A DNA stretch of 64,000 bases from contig NZ_CP139418.1 in the NCBI RefSeq assembly GCF_034137685.1, positions 124,001-188,000 on the forward strand, in the 5' to 3' direction. Below, one piece after another: positions 43,821 through 52,513 of this stretch (within the stretch, counting starts at the first letter, position 1; each line of letters starts with the position of its first letter). This DNA is from Streptococcus sp. S1. GTDB lineage: Bacteria; Bacillota; Bacilli; Lactobacillales; Streptococcaceae. Made by a program: the position numbers and the translations under genes. The notes under the pieces were generated by a model. That model did not search any database. It worked only from the letters and a program-made list of their open reading frames with translations, and had not been told where the DNA came from.

Positions 43821-44270
43821 CTATAATTCACTCTCTTTAGCTTTTAGATTTGTGATAATACGCTCTTGATAGGCTTCAAATTCTCGGATTTCTTGATCCG
43901 AAAAGCCTTGGTAAAAAATCTCTCCCAGTTCTTTGCTGACACGGTCACCGATTTCTTTTTGCGCCCAACCAAGGTCTGTCAAAGAAATATATTTTTTCCT
44001 TTTATCCTGCGTGCAAGGTTGAATCGTAACCAAACCTTGTTCTTCCAATTTCTTAACCATACTGGTCAATGTATTATTGGCTAGACCCGTCGCAAGAGCG
44101 ATATCTGTCGCAGTAGCGCACCCCAACTCTTGCTTCCACAAAATCGTTAAAATTTTCCCCTGTTCACTTCGGTATTGGGCATCTGGTTCCTTGCTCAAGA
44201 GTTTTTGAAAAAGTCGCCCGTTCAATAAGCGTATCTGTAAAGCTTGGTATCCCCCTTGCATCTTGTCCAT
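43821..44270 (-). CDS. MarR-family transcriptional regulator
   Basis: The product has 149 residues; the ATG at 44270 follows AAAGGAG. The winged helix is clear: ATATDIALATGLANNTLTSM (about 52-71) as helix-turn-helix, then LEEQGLVTIQPCTQDKRKKY with the wing RDK-type basic turn. One cysteine in the wing (PCTQDKR) and one at LGCAT could sense oxidants or electrophiles. It heads the operon with the reductase and the EgtV/U importer, and two 16-bp operators bracket its promoter, so it probably represses itself and the whole operon. Confidence 0.93.
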   Translation of the reverse strand: MDKMQGGYQALQIRLLNGRLFQKLLSKEPDAQYRSEQGKILTILWKQELGCATATDIALATGLANNTLTSMVKKLEEQGLVTIQPCTQDKRKKYISLTDLGWAQKEIGDRVSKELGEIFYQGFSDQEIREFEAYQERIITNLKAKESEL

Positions 44271-44284
44271 TTTGTCTCCTTTTT

Positions 44285-44300
44285 ATTTCTATATCGAAAT
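44285..44300. promoter_or_regulatory. MarR operator, downstream copy
   Basis: ATTTCTATATCGAAAT, a near palindrome with half-sites ATTTC/GAAAT, covers the region just after the predicted transcription start. Confidence 0.75.
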
Positions 44301-44309
44301 ATCAAAGTA

Positions 44310-44338
44310 ATTGTACCACTGCCTGTTACATCTGTCAA
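44310..44338 (-). promoter_or_regulatory. Promoter of the MarR-reductase-EgtVU operon
   Basis: The minus strand reads TTGACA (44338-44333), 17 bp, TACAAT (44315-44310), flanked on both sides by the operator motif. Confidence 0.8.
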
Positions 44339-44340
44339 CT

Positions 44341-44356
44341 ATTTCGATATAGAAAT
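44341..44356. promoter_or_regulatory. MarR operator, upstream copy
   Basis: ATTTCGATATAGAAAT, the exact reverse complement of the copy at 44285-44300, lies two bases upstream of the -35. Confidence 0.75.
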
Positions 44357-44418
44357 AACATTTTCCTTGGAAGAAGAGAAACATTTAAACTCCTTGTAAA
44401 ACAACACTGAGTTTTACA

Positions 44419-44456
44419 TCTGTTCACTGTAATGCAGTCTGTTCACTGTAATGCAG
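44419..44456. repeat. Tandem repeat, two units of 19 bases
   Basis: TCTGTTCACTGTAATGCAG occurs twice in direct succession (44419-44437, 44438-44456) between the MarR promoter and the next terminator. No gene is affected. Confidence 0.8.
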
Positions 44457-44471
44457 AATGAAATTTGTTAA

Positions 44472-44508
44472 AAAGCTTCGGTAGGTTTCTTCCTACCGAA
44501 GCTTTTTT
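44472..44508. terminator. Strong bidirectional hairpin
   Basis: Perfect 14-bp stem (44472-44485 with 44492-44505) with A and T runs on both sides. It lies 90 bases after the leuS terminator and insulates the MarR operon. Confidence 0.75.
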
Positions 44509-44560
44509 GATATCACGCATCCAACCAACAACTATTTTCAAACCGACTCTTTGCCTTTTT

Positions 44561-44595
44561 ACAAAAATCCTCCAGAGCTGAACTCTGAAGGATTC
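44561..44595 (-). terminator. leuS terminator
   Basis: AATCCTTCAGAG/CTCTGGAGGATT type stem (44566-44577 with 44583-44594, one mismatch), followed by T on the minus strand, right after the leuS stop. Confidence 0.75.
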
Positions 44596-44600
44596 ATTTT

Positions 44601-47102
44601 TTATTTCACAACAATATTTACAAGCTTGTTAGGTACACTAATCACTTTCACGATGTCTTTGCCATCGATCTCTGCTTTGACTTTTTCATCAGCTAGAGCG
44701 ACTTCTTGCAATTCCTCGCGTGAAAGATCTTTAGCGACCATGAGTTTAGCACGGACTTTTCCTTTGATTTGAACGACGATTTCAATTTCGTCTTCAACCA
44801 ATTTGCTTTCGTCCCATGTTGGCCAAGCCACATAAGAGATAGACTCGCCTGTTGCTGCGACTGTTTGCCAGAGTTCTTCTGCCAAGTGAGGCGCAAATGG
44901 GGCAATCAATTGGATAAAGCCTTTGGCGTAGTCTACATAAAGTTTATCTTCCTTATTAGCCGCATTGACAAAGACCATGAATTGAGCAATGGCTGTGTTG
45001 AATTTCATTGACTCGATTTGCTCAGTGACAGACTTAACAGTTTCGTTGTAAACCTTGTCTAGAGCGCCATTGTTTTCCGCAACGATTTCTTTACTTGTGA
45101 TCAAACGGTAAACACGGTCAAGGAATTTACGGCTTCCTTCCAGACCTTCTTCAGACCAAGCGATAGAAGCATCGAGTGGTCCCATGAACATTTCATAGAC
45201 ACGAAGGGTATCGGCACCGTATTGTTCCACCACATCGTCTGGGTTCACCACGTTCTTGAGGGATTTAGACATCTTAGCTGGTGCTTGCTCCAACTCTTCC
45301 CCTGTTTCTACATGGAAGAAGGAACCGTCACGTTTTTCAACCTTGTCAGTTGCCACGAGAGCACCACGGTGGTCACGGTAGCTAGTTCCCAAGATCATTC
45401 CTTGGTTAAAGAGTTTTTGGAATGGCTCTTTAGTCGGTACAACACCAAGGTCATAGAGGAATTTATGCCAGAACCGAGCGTAAAGCAAGTGGAGCACGGC
45501 GTGTTCTGCACCACCCACATAGATATCGACTGGCAACCATTGTTTGAGAAGGTCCTCATCAGCCAATTTCGCTGTGTTGTGTGGATCGATATAGCGGAGG
45601 TAGTACCAGCTTGAACCGGCCCATTGTGGCATCGTATTCGTCTCACGACGACCTTTAACACCATCTTCACGAGTCACTTCCAGCCAGTCTGTCAAGTTAG
45701 CTAGTGGGCTTTCACCAGTACCTGAAGGGCGGATGTCCTTGGTGACTGGCAAGACAAGTGGGAGTTCACTTTCTGGAACAGCTGTTGAAGTACCATCTTC
45801 CCAATGAATGATTGGGATTGGTTCACCCCAATAACGTTGACGGCTAAAGAGCCAGTCGCGGAGACGGTAGGTAACCTTTTCTTGACCAAATCCTTTTTCT
45901 TCTAACCATGCTACAATTTTAGCAATCGCTTCTTCTTTGTTGAGACCGTTCAAGAAGTCTGAGTTGACGTGAAGGCCATCTTCTGTGTAGGCAGCTTCTG
46001 CTACGTTTCCACCTTCCAAGACTTCTACGATTGGAAGATCAAACTGTTTAGCAAATTCCCAGTCACGCTCATCGTGGGCAGGTACGGCCATAACAGCACC
46101 TGTTCCGTAGCTAGCAAGGACATAGTCGGCAATCCAGATTGGAATTTCTTTGCCATTGACAGGGTTAATCGCATAAGCACCAGTCCAAACTCCTGTTTTT
46201 TCCTTGGCAAGGTCTGTACGAGCTAAGTCTGACTTGAGGCTGGCTTGGTGTTTGTAGTCCGCTACAGCCTCAGCTTGTTCAGGTGTCGTGATGGCATCTA
46301 CTAGTTCATGTTCAGGCGCCAAAACAGTGAAGGTCGCACCAAAAAGGGTATCTGGACGAGTCGTAAAGACGGTGAATTCCTTATCTGTTCCCTTAACTTT
46401 AAAGGTTACATTAGCACCAGTTGATTTACCAATCCAGTTGCGTTGCATGTCCTTGATAGACTCTGGCCAATCCAGCTCATCCAAGTCAGTCAGCAAGCGC
46501 TCCGCATAGGCCGTGATTTTAAGCATCCATTGGCGCATTGGTTTACGAACAACTGGATAGCCCCCACGCTCAGATGTTCCATCTGGAAGAACTTCTTCGT
46601 TGGCGATAGCTGTTCCTAGTTCCTCAACCCAGTTTACTGGCACTTCTGCTTCATAAGCCAAGCCTTTTTCGTAAAGCTTAGTGAAGATCCATTGCGTCCA
46701 CTTGTAGTAGTTCGGATCTGTCGTATTGACTTCACGGTCCCAGTCGTAAGAGAAGCCAAGCGCATTGATTTGGCGTTTGAAGTTGGCGATGTTTTCTGCT
46801 GTAAATTCCGCTGGGTCATTCCCTGTATCCATAGCGTATTGCTCAGCAGGCAAACCAAAAGCATCCCATCCCATTGGGTGAAGGACATTGTAACCTTGCG
46901 CACGTTTGAAACGGCTAAGGATATCAGTCGCTGTGTAGCCTTCTGGGTGTCCTACGTGAAGACCCGCTCCAGATGGGTAAGGGAACATGTCCAATGCATA
47001 AAACTTAGGTTTTGAAGCATCTGTTCCTGTCTTAAAGGTGTGATGGTCAGCCCAGTATTTTTGCCACTTAGGCTCGATTTCTTTATGATTGTAAAAACTC
47101 AT
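44601..47102 (-). CDS. leuS: Leucyl-tRNA synthetase
   Basis: The product has 833 residues, normal for bacterial LeuRS. The class I HIGH motif appears as HVGHPEGYT (about 51-59) after MFPYPSGAG, and KMSKS lies in [12 protein letters not shown] (about 617). The CP1 editing domain lies between (about 225-415), with the editing-site run [12 protein letters not shown]. An extended -10 promoter is visible at 47132-47139 and there is no room for a T-box leader. Single-gene unit. Confidence 0.97.
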   Translation of the reverse strand: MSFYNHKEIEPKWQKYWADHHTFKTGTDASKPKFYALDMFPYPSGAGLHVGHPEGYTATDILSRFKRAQGYNVLHPMGWDAFGLPAEQYAMDTGNDPAEFTAENIANFKRQINALGFSYDWDREVNTTDPNYYKWTQWIFTKLYEKGLAYEAEVPVNWVEELGTAIANEEVLPDGTSERGGYPVVRKPMRQWMLKITAYAERLLTDLDELDWPESIKDMQRNWIGKSTGANVTFKVKGTDKEFTVFTTRPDTLFGATFTVLAPEHELVDAITTPEQAEAVADYKHQASLKSDLARTDLAKEKTGVWTGAYAINPVNGKEIPIWIADYVLASYGTGAVMAVPAHDERDWEFAKQFDLPIVEVLEGGNVAEAAYTEDGLHVNSDFLNGLNKEEAIAKIVAWLEEKGFGQEKVTYRLRDWLFSRQRYWGEPIPIIHWEDGTSTAVPESELPLVLPVTKDIRPSGTGESPLANLTDWLEVTREDGVKGRRETNTMPQWAGSSWYYLRYIDPHNTAKLADEDLLKQWLPVDIYVGGAEHAVLHLLYARFWHKFLYDLGVVPTKEPFQKLFNQGMILGTSYRDHRGALVATDKVEKRDGSFFHVETGEELEQAPAKMSKSLKNVVNPDDVVEQYGADTLRVYEMFMGPLDASIAWSEEGLEGSRKFLDRVYRLITSKEIVAENNGALDKVYNETVKSVTEQIESMKFNTAIAQFMVFVNAANKEDKLYVDYAKGFIQLIAPFAPHLAEELWQTVAATGESISYVAWPTWDESKLVEDEIEIVVQIKGKVRAKLMVAKDLSREELQEVALADEKVKAEIDGKDIVKVISVPNKLVNIVVK

Positions 47103-47131
47103 AGCGTCTCTCCAATTTTCGTGATGCTCCT

Positions 47132-47139
47132 ATTATACC
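47132..47139 (-). promoter_or_regulatory. leuS extended -10 promoter
   Basis: The minus strand reads TGGTATAAT, with the TATAAT at 47137-47132, 30 bases before the start codon. Confidence 0.6.
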
Positions 47140-47174
47140 ATTTTTAGGCGATTTTTAAAGGTTCAGACAAAGAA

Positions 47175-47202
47175 AAAGACAGGTCCCATACGGGACCTGT
47201 CT
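47175..47202 (-). terminator. Terminator after the oligopeptide-binding gene
   Basis: Perfect 11-bp stem AGACAGGTCCC/GGGACCTGTCT (47177-47187 with 47192-47202) followed by T on the minus strand. Confidence 0.85.
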
Positions 47203-47225
47203 CTCCTGTTTTCTTCAAGAAAAGT

Positions 47226-49202
47226 CTATTTCACATGCTTTTCAAGTTCTTCTTGCGCTTTTTTATTGGATTTTTCTTTTTCTTTCTTCCATTGATCACG
47301 CGCTTTGTCGTAGTCTTTAGCCGATACGACCTTGTCTTGAACTTCTAAATATTTATAGTTGAAGGATTGACCCTTGTGGCCTGTCCAAGCAAAGGCTGCA
47401 GAGTATGGTACAGTCTTACGAACGACTGGAGAAGCTCCATCTGAATGGATCGGAATCAAGAGGGCACTATCGGTCAACCAAGCTTGAGCGGCAGCATATT
47501 TTTCGTAACGCTTGTTCACATCTTTGGTTTCATTGTGCGCATCTTCGATCAATTGATCATATTCATCAAAACCAGCTGCTTTTGCGGCTGCATTATCCGT
47601 ACCAGCATCGAATCCAAAGTAAGAATTGGCGTTTTCGCCGGATTTACCACTAGTGATGTCGATGTAAGAAGATGGGTCCGTATAGTCTGGTCCCCAACCC
47701 AAGTTATTGTTCAAATCCCAGTCTTGTTGCGAAGCACTTTCAGCAAAGTAGGTAACCCGTTGCAGATCATCTTCAGAAATCATATTCAAATCGATGACAA
47801 TATTTTCTGCTCCTAGTGTAGATTCAACTGACTGTTTAAAGGATTGAGCTTGTTTGATCCCATCTGTATAAGTTGAAGAAGTTGGAAGGTCCAAATGAAT
47901 TGGGAATTCAACTCCTTGAGCTTGCAAATCTGCCTTGGCTTTGGCAAACTCTTCTTTGGCCTTGGTTGGATTGTAGAGGGTGTCTTTTCCATCTGCGACA
48001 GAGACCCCTTTCCATTCATCCCCATAAGCTTCCAAGTCTTTTTCTACTGCATCACCAAATTGTTTGCCATCGATTTGGACAAAGTTTGGTGGCGTAAAGG
48101 TATTACGGATGACCTTATTGGCACCCGCTTCCCCGTTAGTTTGCGCTACATAAGCCTTGCGGTTAAAGGCAAACATAATGGCTTGACGGAAGTCCTTATT
48201 TAAGATTGCTTTCTTAGTTGAAGTCTTTTGAGCATCAGTAGTCTTCTTTGTGATTTCATAGGCCTGACGGTCAATGTTGAAGGAAAGGTTGTAGGTTGAG
48301 GAACCTTGGTCAGTATAGACAATGTCGTCCTTATGCTTCTTCTCTACACTCTTATAGTTGGAACCATTTGGGAAGACACGAGCAACTGTATAGTCGCCGT
48401 TATCAAATCCACGGATCAGAGACTCGGAGTCTTGCCCATCATAATAGGTCAGCTTCACTTTACTGATCTTAACATTATCCGCATCCCAGTATGTTGGGTT
48501 CTTTTCCAATATCGCAGAAGATTTAGAAGTGATGGATTTGATCAAATAAGGACCGCAGTAGAGGATACTAGACGGAGAGGTCCCTTGACCATAGTTATCT
48601 CCCTTAGATTTCAGGAATTCTCCATTAACCGGCATCAAGATCCCCATCGTAGTCTTAGAATTCCAGAAACTTTCTGGTTGGCTCAGGGTATATTGAACGG
48701 TGTAATCGTCAATAGCTTTTACACCAACTGTTGAAAAATCAGTTGTCTTCCCTGAAACATAATCATCCAAGCCTTTGACAGATTTTTGGACCAAGTAAAT
48801 TGCTTGTGATTTCTTGTCTGCTGCGTGCTTGAGACCTGTGACAAAGTCTTGGGCCTTGACTTCTCCATATTCTTCCCCTTCAGAAGTCATCCATTTGACC
48901 CCTTTACGGAGTTTATAAGTATAGGTCAAGCCATCCTTGGAAACAGTCCAGTCTTTAGCAAGCGATGGGATTAAGTTCCCGTACTTGTCCACTTCCAACA
49001 AGCCATCTATCGCATTTCCTGTAAACTCGGAAGTCGATTTTTTATTAGAAATCGAATAGTCGAGGGTATCTGGATCCTGGGTATAGACATAGCTAAAAGT
49101 CTGTTCGCCAGAACTTCCAGATTTCCCTCCTGAGCAGGCTGCCAGTACACCAGCTGATAAAAGCAGAGCGCTGGTAGCTAAGAGTACCTTCCCTTTGTTC
49201 AT
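47226..49202 (-). CDS. Oligopeptide-binding lipoprotein (OppA family; AmiA/AliA/HppA-like)
   Basis: The ATG at 49202 gives 658 residues; GAGGTG lies about nine bases upstream. The signal peptide ends in the lipobox LAAC (cysteine 22). The family motif for binding proteins is seen at DGLLEVDKYGNLIPSLAKDW (about 65-84), and the body matches the AmiA/AliA/AliB group that feeds peptides to the shared AmiCDEF permease; no permease is adjacent here. In related streptococci these proteins bind nutrient and signal peptides. The promoter overlaps a cre site (49264-49280), so CcpA repression by good sugars is likely. Confidence 0.93.
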   Translation of the reverse strand: MNKGKVLLATSALLLSAGVLAACSGGKSGSSGEQTFSYVYTQDPDTLDYSISNKKSTSEFTGNAIDGLLEVDKYGNLIPSLAKDWTVSKDGLTYTYKLRKGVKWMTSEGEEYGEVKAQDFVTGLKHAADKKSQAIYLVQKSVKGLDDYVSGKTTDFSTVGVKAIDDYTVQYTLSQPESFWNSKTTMGILMPVNGEFLKSKGDNYGQGTSPSSILYCGPYLIKSITSKSSAILEKNPTYWDADNVKISKVKLTYYDGQDSESLIRGFDNGDYTVARVFPNGSNYKSVEKKHKDDIVYTDQGSSTYNLSFNIDRQAYEITKKTTDAQKTSTKKAILNKDFRQAIMFAFNRKAYVAQTNGEAGANKVIRNTFTPPNFVQIDGKQFGDAVEKDLEAYGDEWKGVSVADGKDTLYNPTKAKEEFAKAKADLQAQGVEFPIHLDLPTSSTYTDGIKQAQSFKQSVESTLGAENIVIDLNMISEDDLQRVTYFAESASQQDWDLNNNLGWGPDYTDPSSYIDITSGKSGENANSYFGFDAGTDNAAAKAAGFDEYDQLIEDAHNETKDVNKRYEKYAAAQAWLTDSALLIPIHSDGASPVVRKTVPYSAAFAWTGHKGQSFNYKYLEVQDKVVSAKDYDKARDQWKKEKEKSNKKAQEELEKHVK

Positions 49203-49242
49203 ATAAATCACCTCATTGTAAAAAATGTTATACTCAATTTAA

Positions 49243-49270
49243 ATTATAGCACTTTCTAGGGAAATGTAAA
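49243..49270 (-). promoter_or_regulatory. Promoter of the oligopeptide-binding gene
   Basis: The minus strand reads TTTACA (49270-49265), 16 bp, TGC-TATAAT (49248-49243), an extended -10 promoter whose -35 lies in the cre site. Confidence 0.7.
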
Positions 49271-49280
49271 CGCTTTTACT
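49264..49280. promoter_or_regulatory. cre site (CcpA operator)
   Basis: ATGTAAACGCTTTTACT fits the catabolite-response element consensus (WTGNNARCGNWWWCA type) and covers the -35 of the oligopeptide-binding gene. Confidence 0.7.
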
Positions 49281-49342
49281 GTGAAATTATTCTATTTTTT
49301 CTTTATTTTTTCAATTTCTTCTTTTTCTAGAATTTTTTCAAG

Positions 49343-49369
49343 TTGAATCCCTGGCCTGTATGATATAAT
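49343..49369 (+). promoter_or_regulatory. Promoter of the carboxypeptidase gene, giving a near-leaderless mRNA
   Basis: TTGAAT (49343-49348), 15 bp, TGA-TATAAT (49364-49369). Transcription should start about seven bases later, at the A of the ATG at 49377. No ribosome binding site fits between. Confidence 0.6.
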
Positions 49370-49376
49370 GGAATCT

Positions 49377-50690
49377 ATGAATTATGGGAGACATTTACAC
49401 AAACGACTTAAACGCAACCTCTTGTCCCTCCTTGTAGGAGTCTTGGCATTTGGCCCTATTTCCACTGCCTTTGCGGACGACATCTACCAGCAAGAAGATG
49501 TCATGAAAATCGCAGCCGACGCTGGACTGGTATTGGACGATTTTTACAAACCTAAGGCTGACATCGTCATCGACGCCAATACTGGAGCCATTTTGTACGG
49601 AGACAATATCGACACGGTCCGTGACTCAGGAAGCATGGCTAAGCTCATGAGTGCCTACGTGGTCTTTCGAGCCCTTAAAGAAGGCAAGATCAAGTACGAT
49701 ACCGTGATCACAGCAACAGAGGCGGACCAAGCCATCTCGGAAAACAATCTGTTAAGTAACTCACCTATTGTAGCTGGTGTTGACTACAAGGTATCTGAAT
49801 TGATCAAGATGCTCTTTGTTCCATCTTCCAGTGCGGCCGTGATTATGCTCGCCAACGCCGTCACTGACAATGATCCCGATAAGTTTTTGGACTTAATGAA
49901 TCAGTACGCACAAGAAATGGGGATGAGCCATACCAAATGGCATAATCCAAATGGGGCGATGATTTCGGTCCTTCAGGGCTACTACAATCCTCAGCGCTAC
50001 GATGTCAATGCCAATAACGAAATTACAGCGCGGGACATGTCTATTCTGGCTTATCACATCGTAAACGACCTGCCAGAAATGCTGGAATACACCAAGCAAG
50101 CTCACACTACCATCATGGAAGGAACCCCCTACGAGCAAAGCTACGATAACTACAATACTTCCCTCGAAGGTGGAAAGTTCGCCCTTAAAGGAACAGATGG
50201 ACTCAAGACCGGATCCAGCCCAACTGCTGACTACAACTACACCGCGACAACCAAGCGGGGGAAACAACGGATTATCGAAGTGATTTTGGGGGTTGGGAAC
50301 TACGATGTCGAGATCGCCGAAAGCTACCGCAATCAAATCGGGAATACCTTGGCTGAGAAAATGTTCGCAGACTACCAGTATAAAAAAATCCTTTCTGCAG
50401 GCGATCATACCATCGATGGTAAGACCATTCACTTGAAGCAAGACTTCTATGCGACCGTTAAGAAGGGAACGAAGCCAGCCCTTAAACTAGAAGACAACCG
50501 CCTAGTCGTCCAGAACGGCTTGCAACAGGTATCTCCAAGCATTAAACCGGGAGTGGCTGTCAGTGAGTCTAAAACAACGACCTCTAGCAGTAAAAGCAAG
50601 GGACTCGATGTCATGTGGCTCTTCTGCTTCCTGCCTGCCGGAATTTTATACCTGATCTTTAAACAAACCGATCCAAAAAGAAGAAAATAG
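49377..50690 (+). CDS. dacA: D-alanyl-D-alanine carboxypeptidase (low-molecular-weight PBP, S11 family)
   Basis: The protein trims the terminal D-Ala from peptidoglycan pentapeptides. From the ATG at 49377 it has 437 residues: a signal peptide (about 1-34, cleaved after TAFA), the SxxK motif in SGSMAKLM, the second motif SSS in VPSSSAAVIM, and KTG in DGLKTGSS. A beta-rich C-terminal domain and a final membrane span (about 412-430, MWLFCFLPAGILYLIF) before KRRK follow. An ATG three codons earlier overlaps the -10 element and cannot be used if that promoter is real. The family fit is good; the gene name follows general streptococcal use. Confidence 0.9.
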   Translation: MNYGRHLHKRLKRNLLSLLVGVLAFGPISTAFADDIYQQEDVMKIAADAGLVLDDFYKPKADIVIDANTGAILYGDNIDTVRDSGSMAKLMSAYVVFRALKEGKIKYDTVITATEADQAISENNLLSNSPIVAGVDYKVSELIKMLFVPSSSAAVIMLANAVTDNDPDKFLDLMNQYAQEMGMSHTKWHNPNGAMISVLQGYYNPQRYDVNANNEITARDMSILAYHIVNDLPEMLEYTKQAHTTIMEGTPYEQSYDNYNTSLEGGKFALKGTDGLKTGSSPTADYNYTATTKRGKQRIIEVILGVGNYDVEIAESYRNQIGNTLAEKMFADYQYKKILSAGDHTIDGKTIHLKQDFYATVKKGTKPALKLEDNRLVVQNGLQQVSPSIKPGVAVSESKTTTSSSKSKGLDVMWLFCFLPAGILYLIFKQTDPKRRK

Positions 50691-50693
50691 AAA

Positions 50694-50728
50694 AAGAACT
50701 CCCATTACCATAAGGTATGGGAGTTCTT
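50694..50728 (+). terminator. Terminator-like hairpin after the carboxypeptidase gene
   Basis: 12-bp perfect stem (50694-50705 with 50717-50728) starting three bases after the stop codon; the T run after it is poor (GGTTTG). Confidence 0.6.
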
Positions 50729-50747
50729 GGTTTGTCGACAAAGTCAT

Positions 50748-50893
50748 CTTAGAAACTTTCCTTAGGTGAGTACGGACGTCAGCGAACTTCGAAGAAGTTC
50801 CATGACTTAGTTTTGGACCTAAAGTTCCAAAACTCCCGAGTGCTAGAAACAATCGTGTTTCTAGCACTTTTCTCACGGCGGAAAGTTCCTAAG
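50748..50893. repeat. Cloverleaf-like structured element, three hairpins inside an outer stem
   Basis: Outer strands 50748-50761 and 50880-50893 pair at 13 of 14 positions, extended by GTGAG/CTCAC (50766-50770 with 50872-50876). Inside are three perfect hairpins: 7 bp (50784-50790 with 50794-50800), 9 bp (50809-50817 with 50826-50834) and 13 bp (50839-50851 with 50856-50868). The element is about 146 bases, lies between convergent genes and is palindromic enough to fold on either strand. An open frame on the minus strand (50646-50876) is a by-product of the palindromes. It could be a small mobile repeat or a non-coding RNA. Confidence 0.65.
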
Positions 50894-51006
50894 CATTTTT
50901 TAATGAGCCTTAAAAAGTATCTAATTTTAATTTTTTAGGCATCCATTAGTTTGTTTGATGTAAAAAATCAGTTTGTCTACATTATCTGTGAATGACAGAT
51001 ATTGAT

Positions 51007-52098
51007 TTAGTCTAAACCTTGAACGTAGGCATCTACTGCTACGATGGCTTGGGCAATATCAGAAGCCTTCACTTCAAATGGCATTTGATGGATGGTTTCT
51101 CCTTCGATGGTGGCCTGTTGGCCAACCTTGAGAAGATCTTCATAACTTGCAGTTTCAAGATGCATTTCTTTCAGAGTGGTTGGCATACCGATTTGTTGAT
51201 AGAAACGAATGTATTTATTCAATTCTTCCTTCGGACGGTTTTCCAAGAACAATTGAACTAGCGTTCCGTAGGCTACTTTTTCACCATGTGTCAAATGATG
51301 GATGTCCCCAGTAAGGGCTGTAAAGCCATTATGGATGGCATGGGCAGCTGCTAATCCCCCACTTTCAAATCCAATACCACTGAGAAGGGTATTAGCTTCA
51401 ATAATGTTTTCAAGAGCAGGGGTTACGACTTTGGCTTCACAAGCAGCCATGGCTTGGAGACCATCAGCAAATAAGGTTTTTTCACAACGTTGTGCAATGG
51501 CGACACCCGCTAAGGTTTGTCGTTGACCCAACATGGTTTTTCCATTCGCTTGCATCACTGCACGCGCTTCTACCCAAGTTGCTAGGCCATCTGCGATACC
51601 AGAAGCGAGCAAGCGTTTTGGTGCTTGAGAGATCACTTTGCTATCCACCAAGACCAATTCTGGGTTCTTAGAATAGAAGATATAGCGCTCAAAGGCACCC
51701 TCATCCGTATAGATAACCGACAAGGCTGAAACGGGAGCATCTGTAGAGGCGATGGTCGGAGCAATCACAACTGGTGATTTTAGAAGATCAGCAATAGCTT
51801 TTGCACTATCGATGGTCTTTCCTCCACCAAGTCCAATGACCAAATTACAGCCATTTTCTTCTGCCAGACTAACCACACGATTGATTTCGTTGTCAGAAGC
51901 TTCTCCATTAAAGAAGACTGGTAAAACCGTGAGCCCATTTTGACCAAGGTATTCTTCAAAACGCTTCCCTACGATATCATAGACCACTGAATCACATAGC
52001 AAAACAGGGTGAGTCCCTAATTCTGAAATAGATTGCGCATTTTCAAATAAGGCATTTTCACCTTGAATGTAACGTGACGGACTTGCAAAATTTCTCAT
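51007..52098 (-). CDS. gldA: Glycerol dehydrogenase
   Basis: The product has 363 residues of the iron-containing alcohol dehydrogenase superfamily. NAD binding is shown by GLGGGKTIDSAKA (about 93-105). The metal ligands fit D in GIADGLATW (about 171), H in AAAHAIHNGFT (about 254) and H in HLTHGEKVAYG (about 271). GldA oxidises glycerol to dihydroxyacetone or reduces the latter. AAAGGAG precedes the ATG. No dihydroxyacetone kinase or other glycerol gene is adjacent. Confidence 0.92.
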   Translation of the reverse strand: MRNFASPSRYIQGENALFENAQSISELGTHPVLLCDSVVYDIVGKRFEEYLGQNGLTVLPVFFNGEASDNEINRVVSLAEENGCNLVIGLGGGKTIDSAKAIADLLKSPVVIAPTIASTDAPVSALSVIYTDEGAFERYIFYSKNPELVLVDSKVISQAPKRLLASGIADGLATWVEARAVMQANGKTMLGQRQTLAGVAIAQRCEKTLFADGLQAMAACEAKVVTPALENIIEANTLLSGIGFESGGLAAAHAIHNGFTALTGDIHHLTHGEKVAYGTLVQLFLENRPKEELNKYIRFYQQIGMPTTLKEMHLETASYEDLLKVGQQATIEGETIHQMPFEVKASDIAQAIVAVDAYVQGLD

Positions 52099-52263
52099 AG
52101 TCTGCTCCTTTAAAATTTATTTAGTTCACACTCATAGTAGCATTTATTTCTATGAAATTCAAAGAATTATACAAGGCTCCAATCAATTAAATTTATCTGT
52201 TCACGCAGTCATTGGAAGCGTTTCATTTTTATTTGATGAATCTTATGATTTTCTAATTCGCTC

Positions 52264-52316
52264 AAAAATCCCCAAAGCTAGTTTCAGTAGGTTGAAACTT
52301 GACTTTGGGGATTTTT
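52264..52316. terminator. Long bidirectional hairpin
   Basis: AAAAATCCCCAAAG pairs perfectly with CTTTGGGGATTTTT (52264-52277 with 52303-52316), and an inner AGTTTCA/TGAAACT stem extends it. A T run follows on the plus strand. The 52099-52513 interval holds this and the pepO terminator, and otherwise shows nothing I can support. Confidence 0.7.
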
Positions 52317-52432
52317 ATTTTTTTCACGAGCGATCAAGAAAATCAATCGCCTAACTGAAGTTGAGACTACTTCCTTTGATCAACAAAACTAGTATCGCGA
52401 AATTGAACTCGCACTAAAAGCGTCGAGAAAAA

Positions 52433-52480
52433 GAGAGATTGACTGGTGGGCCTGGCCCACATGGTCAATCTCCTATTTTC
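52433..52480 (-). terminator. pepO terminator
   Basis: GAGATTGAC/GTCAATCTC (52435-52443 with 52464-52472) with an inner GTGGGCC/GGCCCAC palindrome, followed on the minus strand by a T run. Confidence 0.75.
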
Positions 52481-52513
52481 TTCTCGCTTTTTTTACGGGC
52501 TTAGTATCTTAGA

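Noticed and set aside
44419..44456. Possible CRISPR repeat
   Set aside because: Two adjacent 19-base copies with no spacers and no cas genes; a plain tandem duplication.
47103..47175. T-box leader before leuS
   Set aside because: The start codon is only about 25-30 bases from an extended -10 promoter, so there is no room for a T-box.
47226..49202. Signal-peptide-derived pheromone from the oligopeptide-binding lipoprotein leader
   Set aside because: The leader end (SAGVLAA before the cysteine) is compatible with Eep-type release, but so are most lipoprotein leaders; nothing specific supports it.
49893..50441. Long open frame of 182 codons on the strand opposite the carboxypeptidase gene
   Set aside because: It lies wholly within a well-supported gene, has no ribosome binding site and follows from the codon pattern of the sense strand.
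50646..50876. Minus-strand open frame of 76 codons
   Set aside because: It spans the end of the carboxypeptidase gene, its terminator and the palindromic element; the translation reflects hairpin sequence and has no ribosome binding site.
52218..52236. cre site upstream of gldA (TTGGAAGCGTTTCATT)
   Set aside because: The two halves are one base too close compared with the cre consensus, and no promoter is seen nearby.
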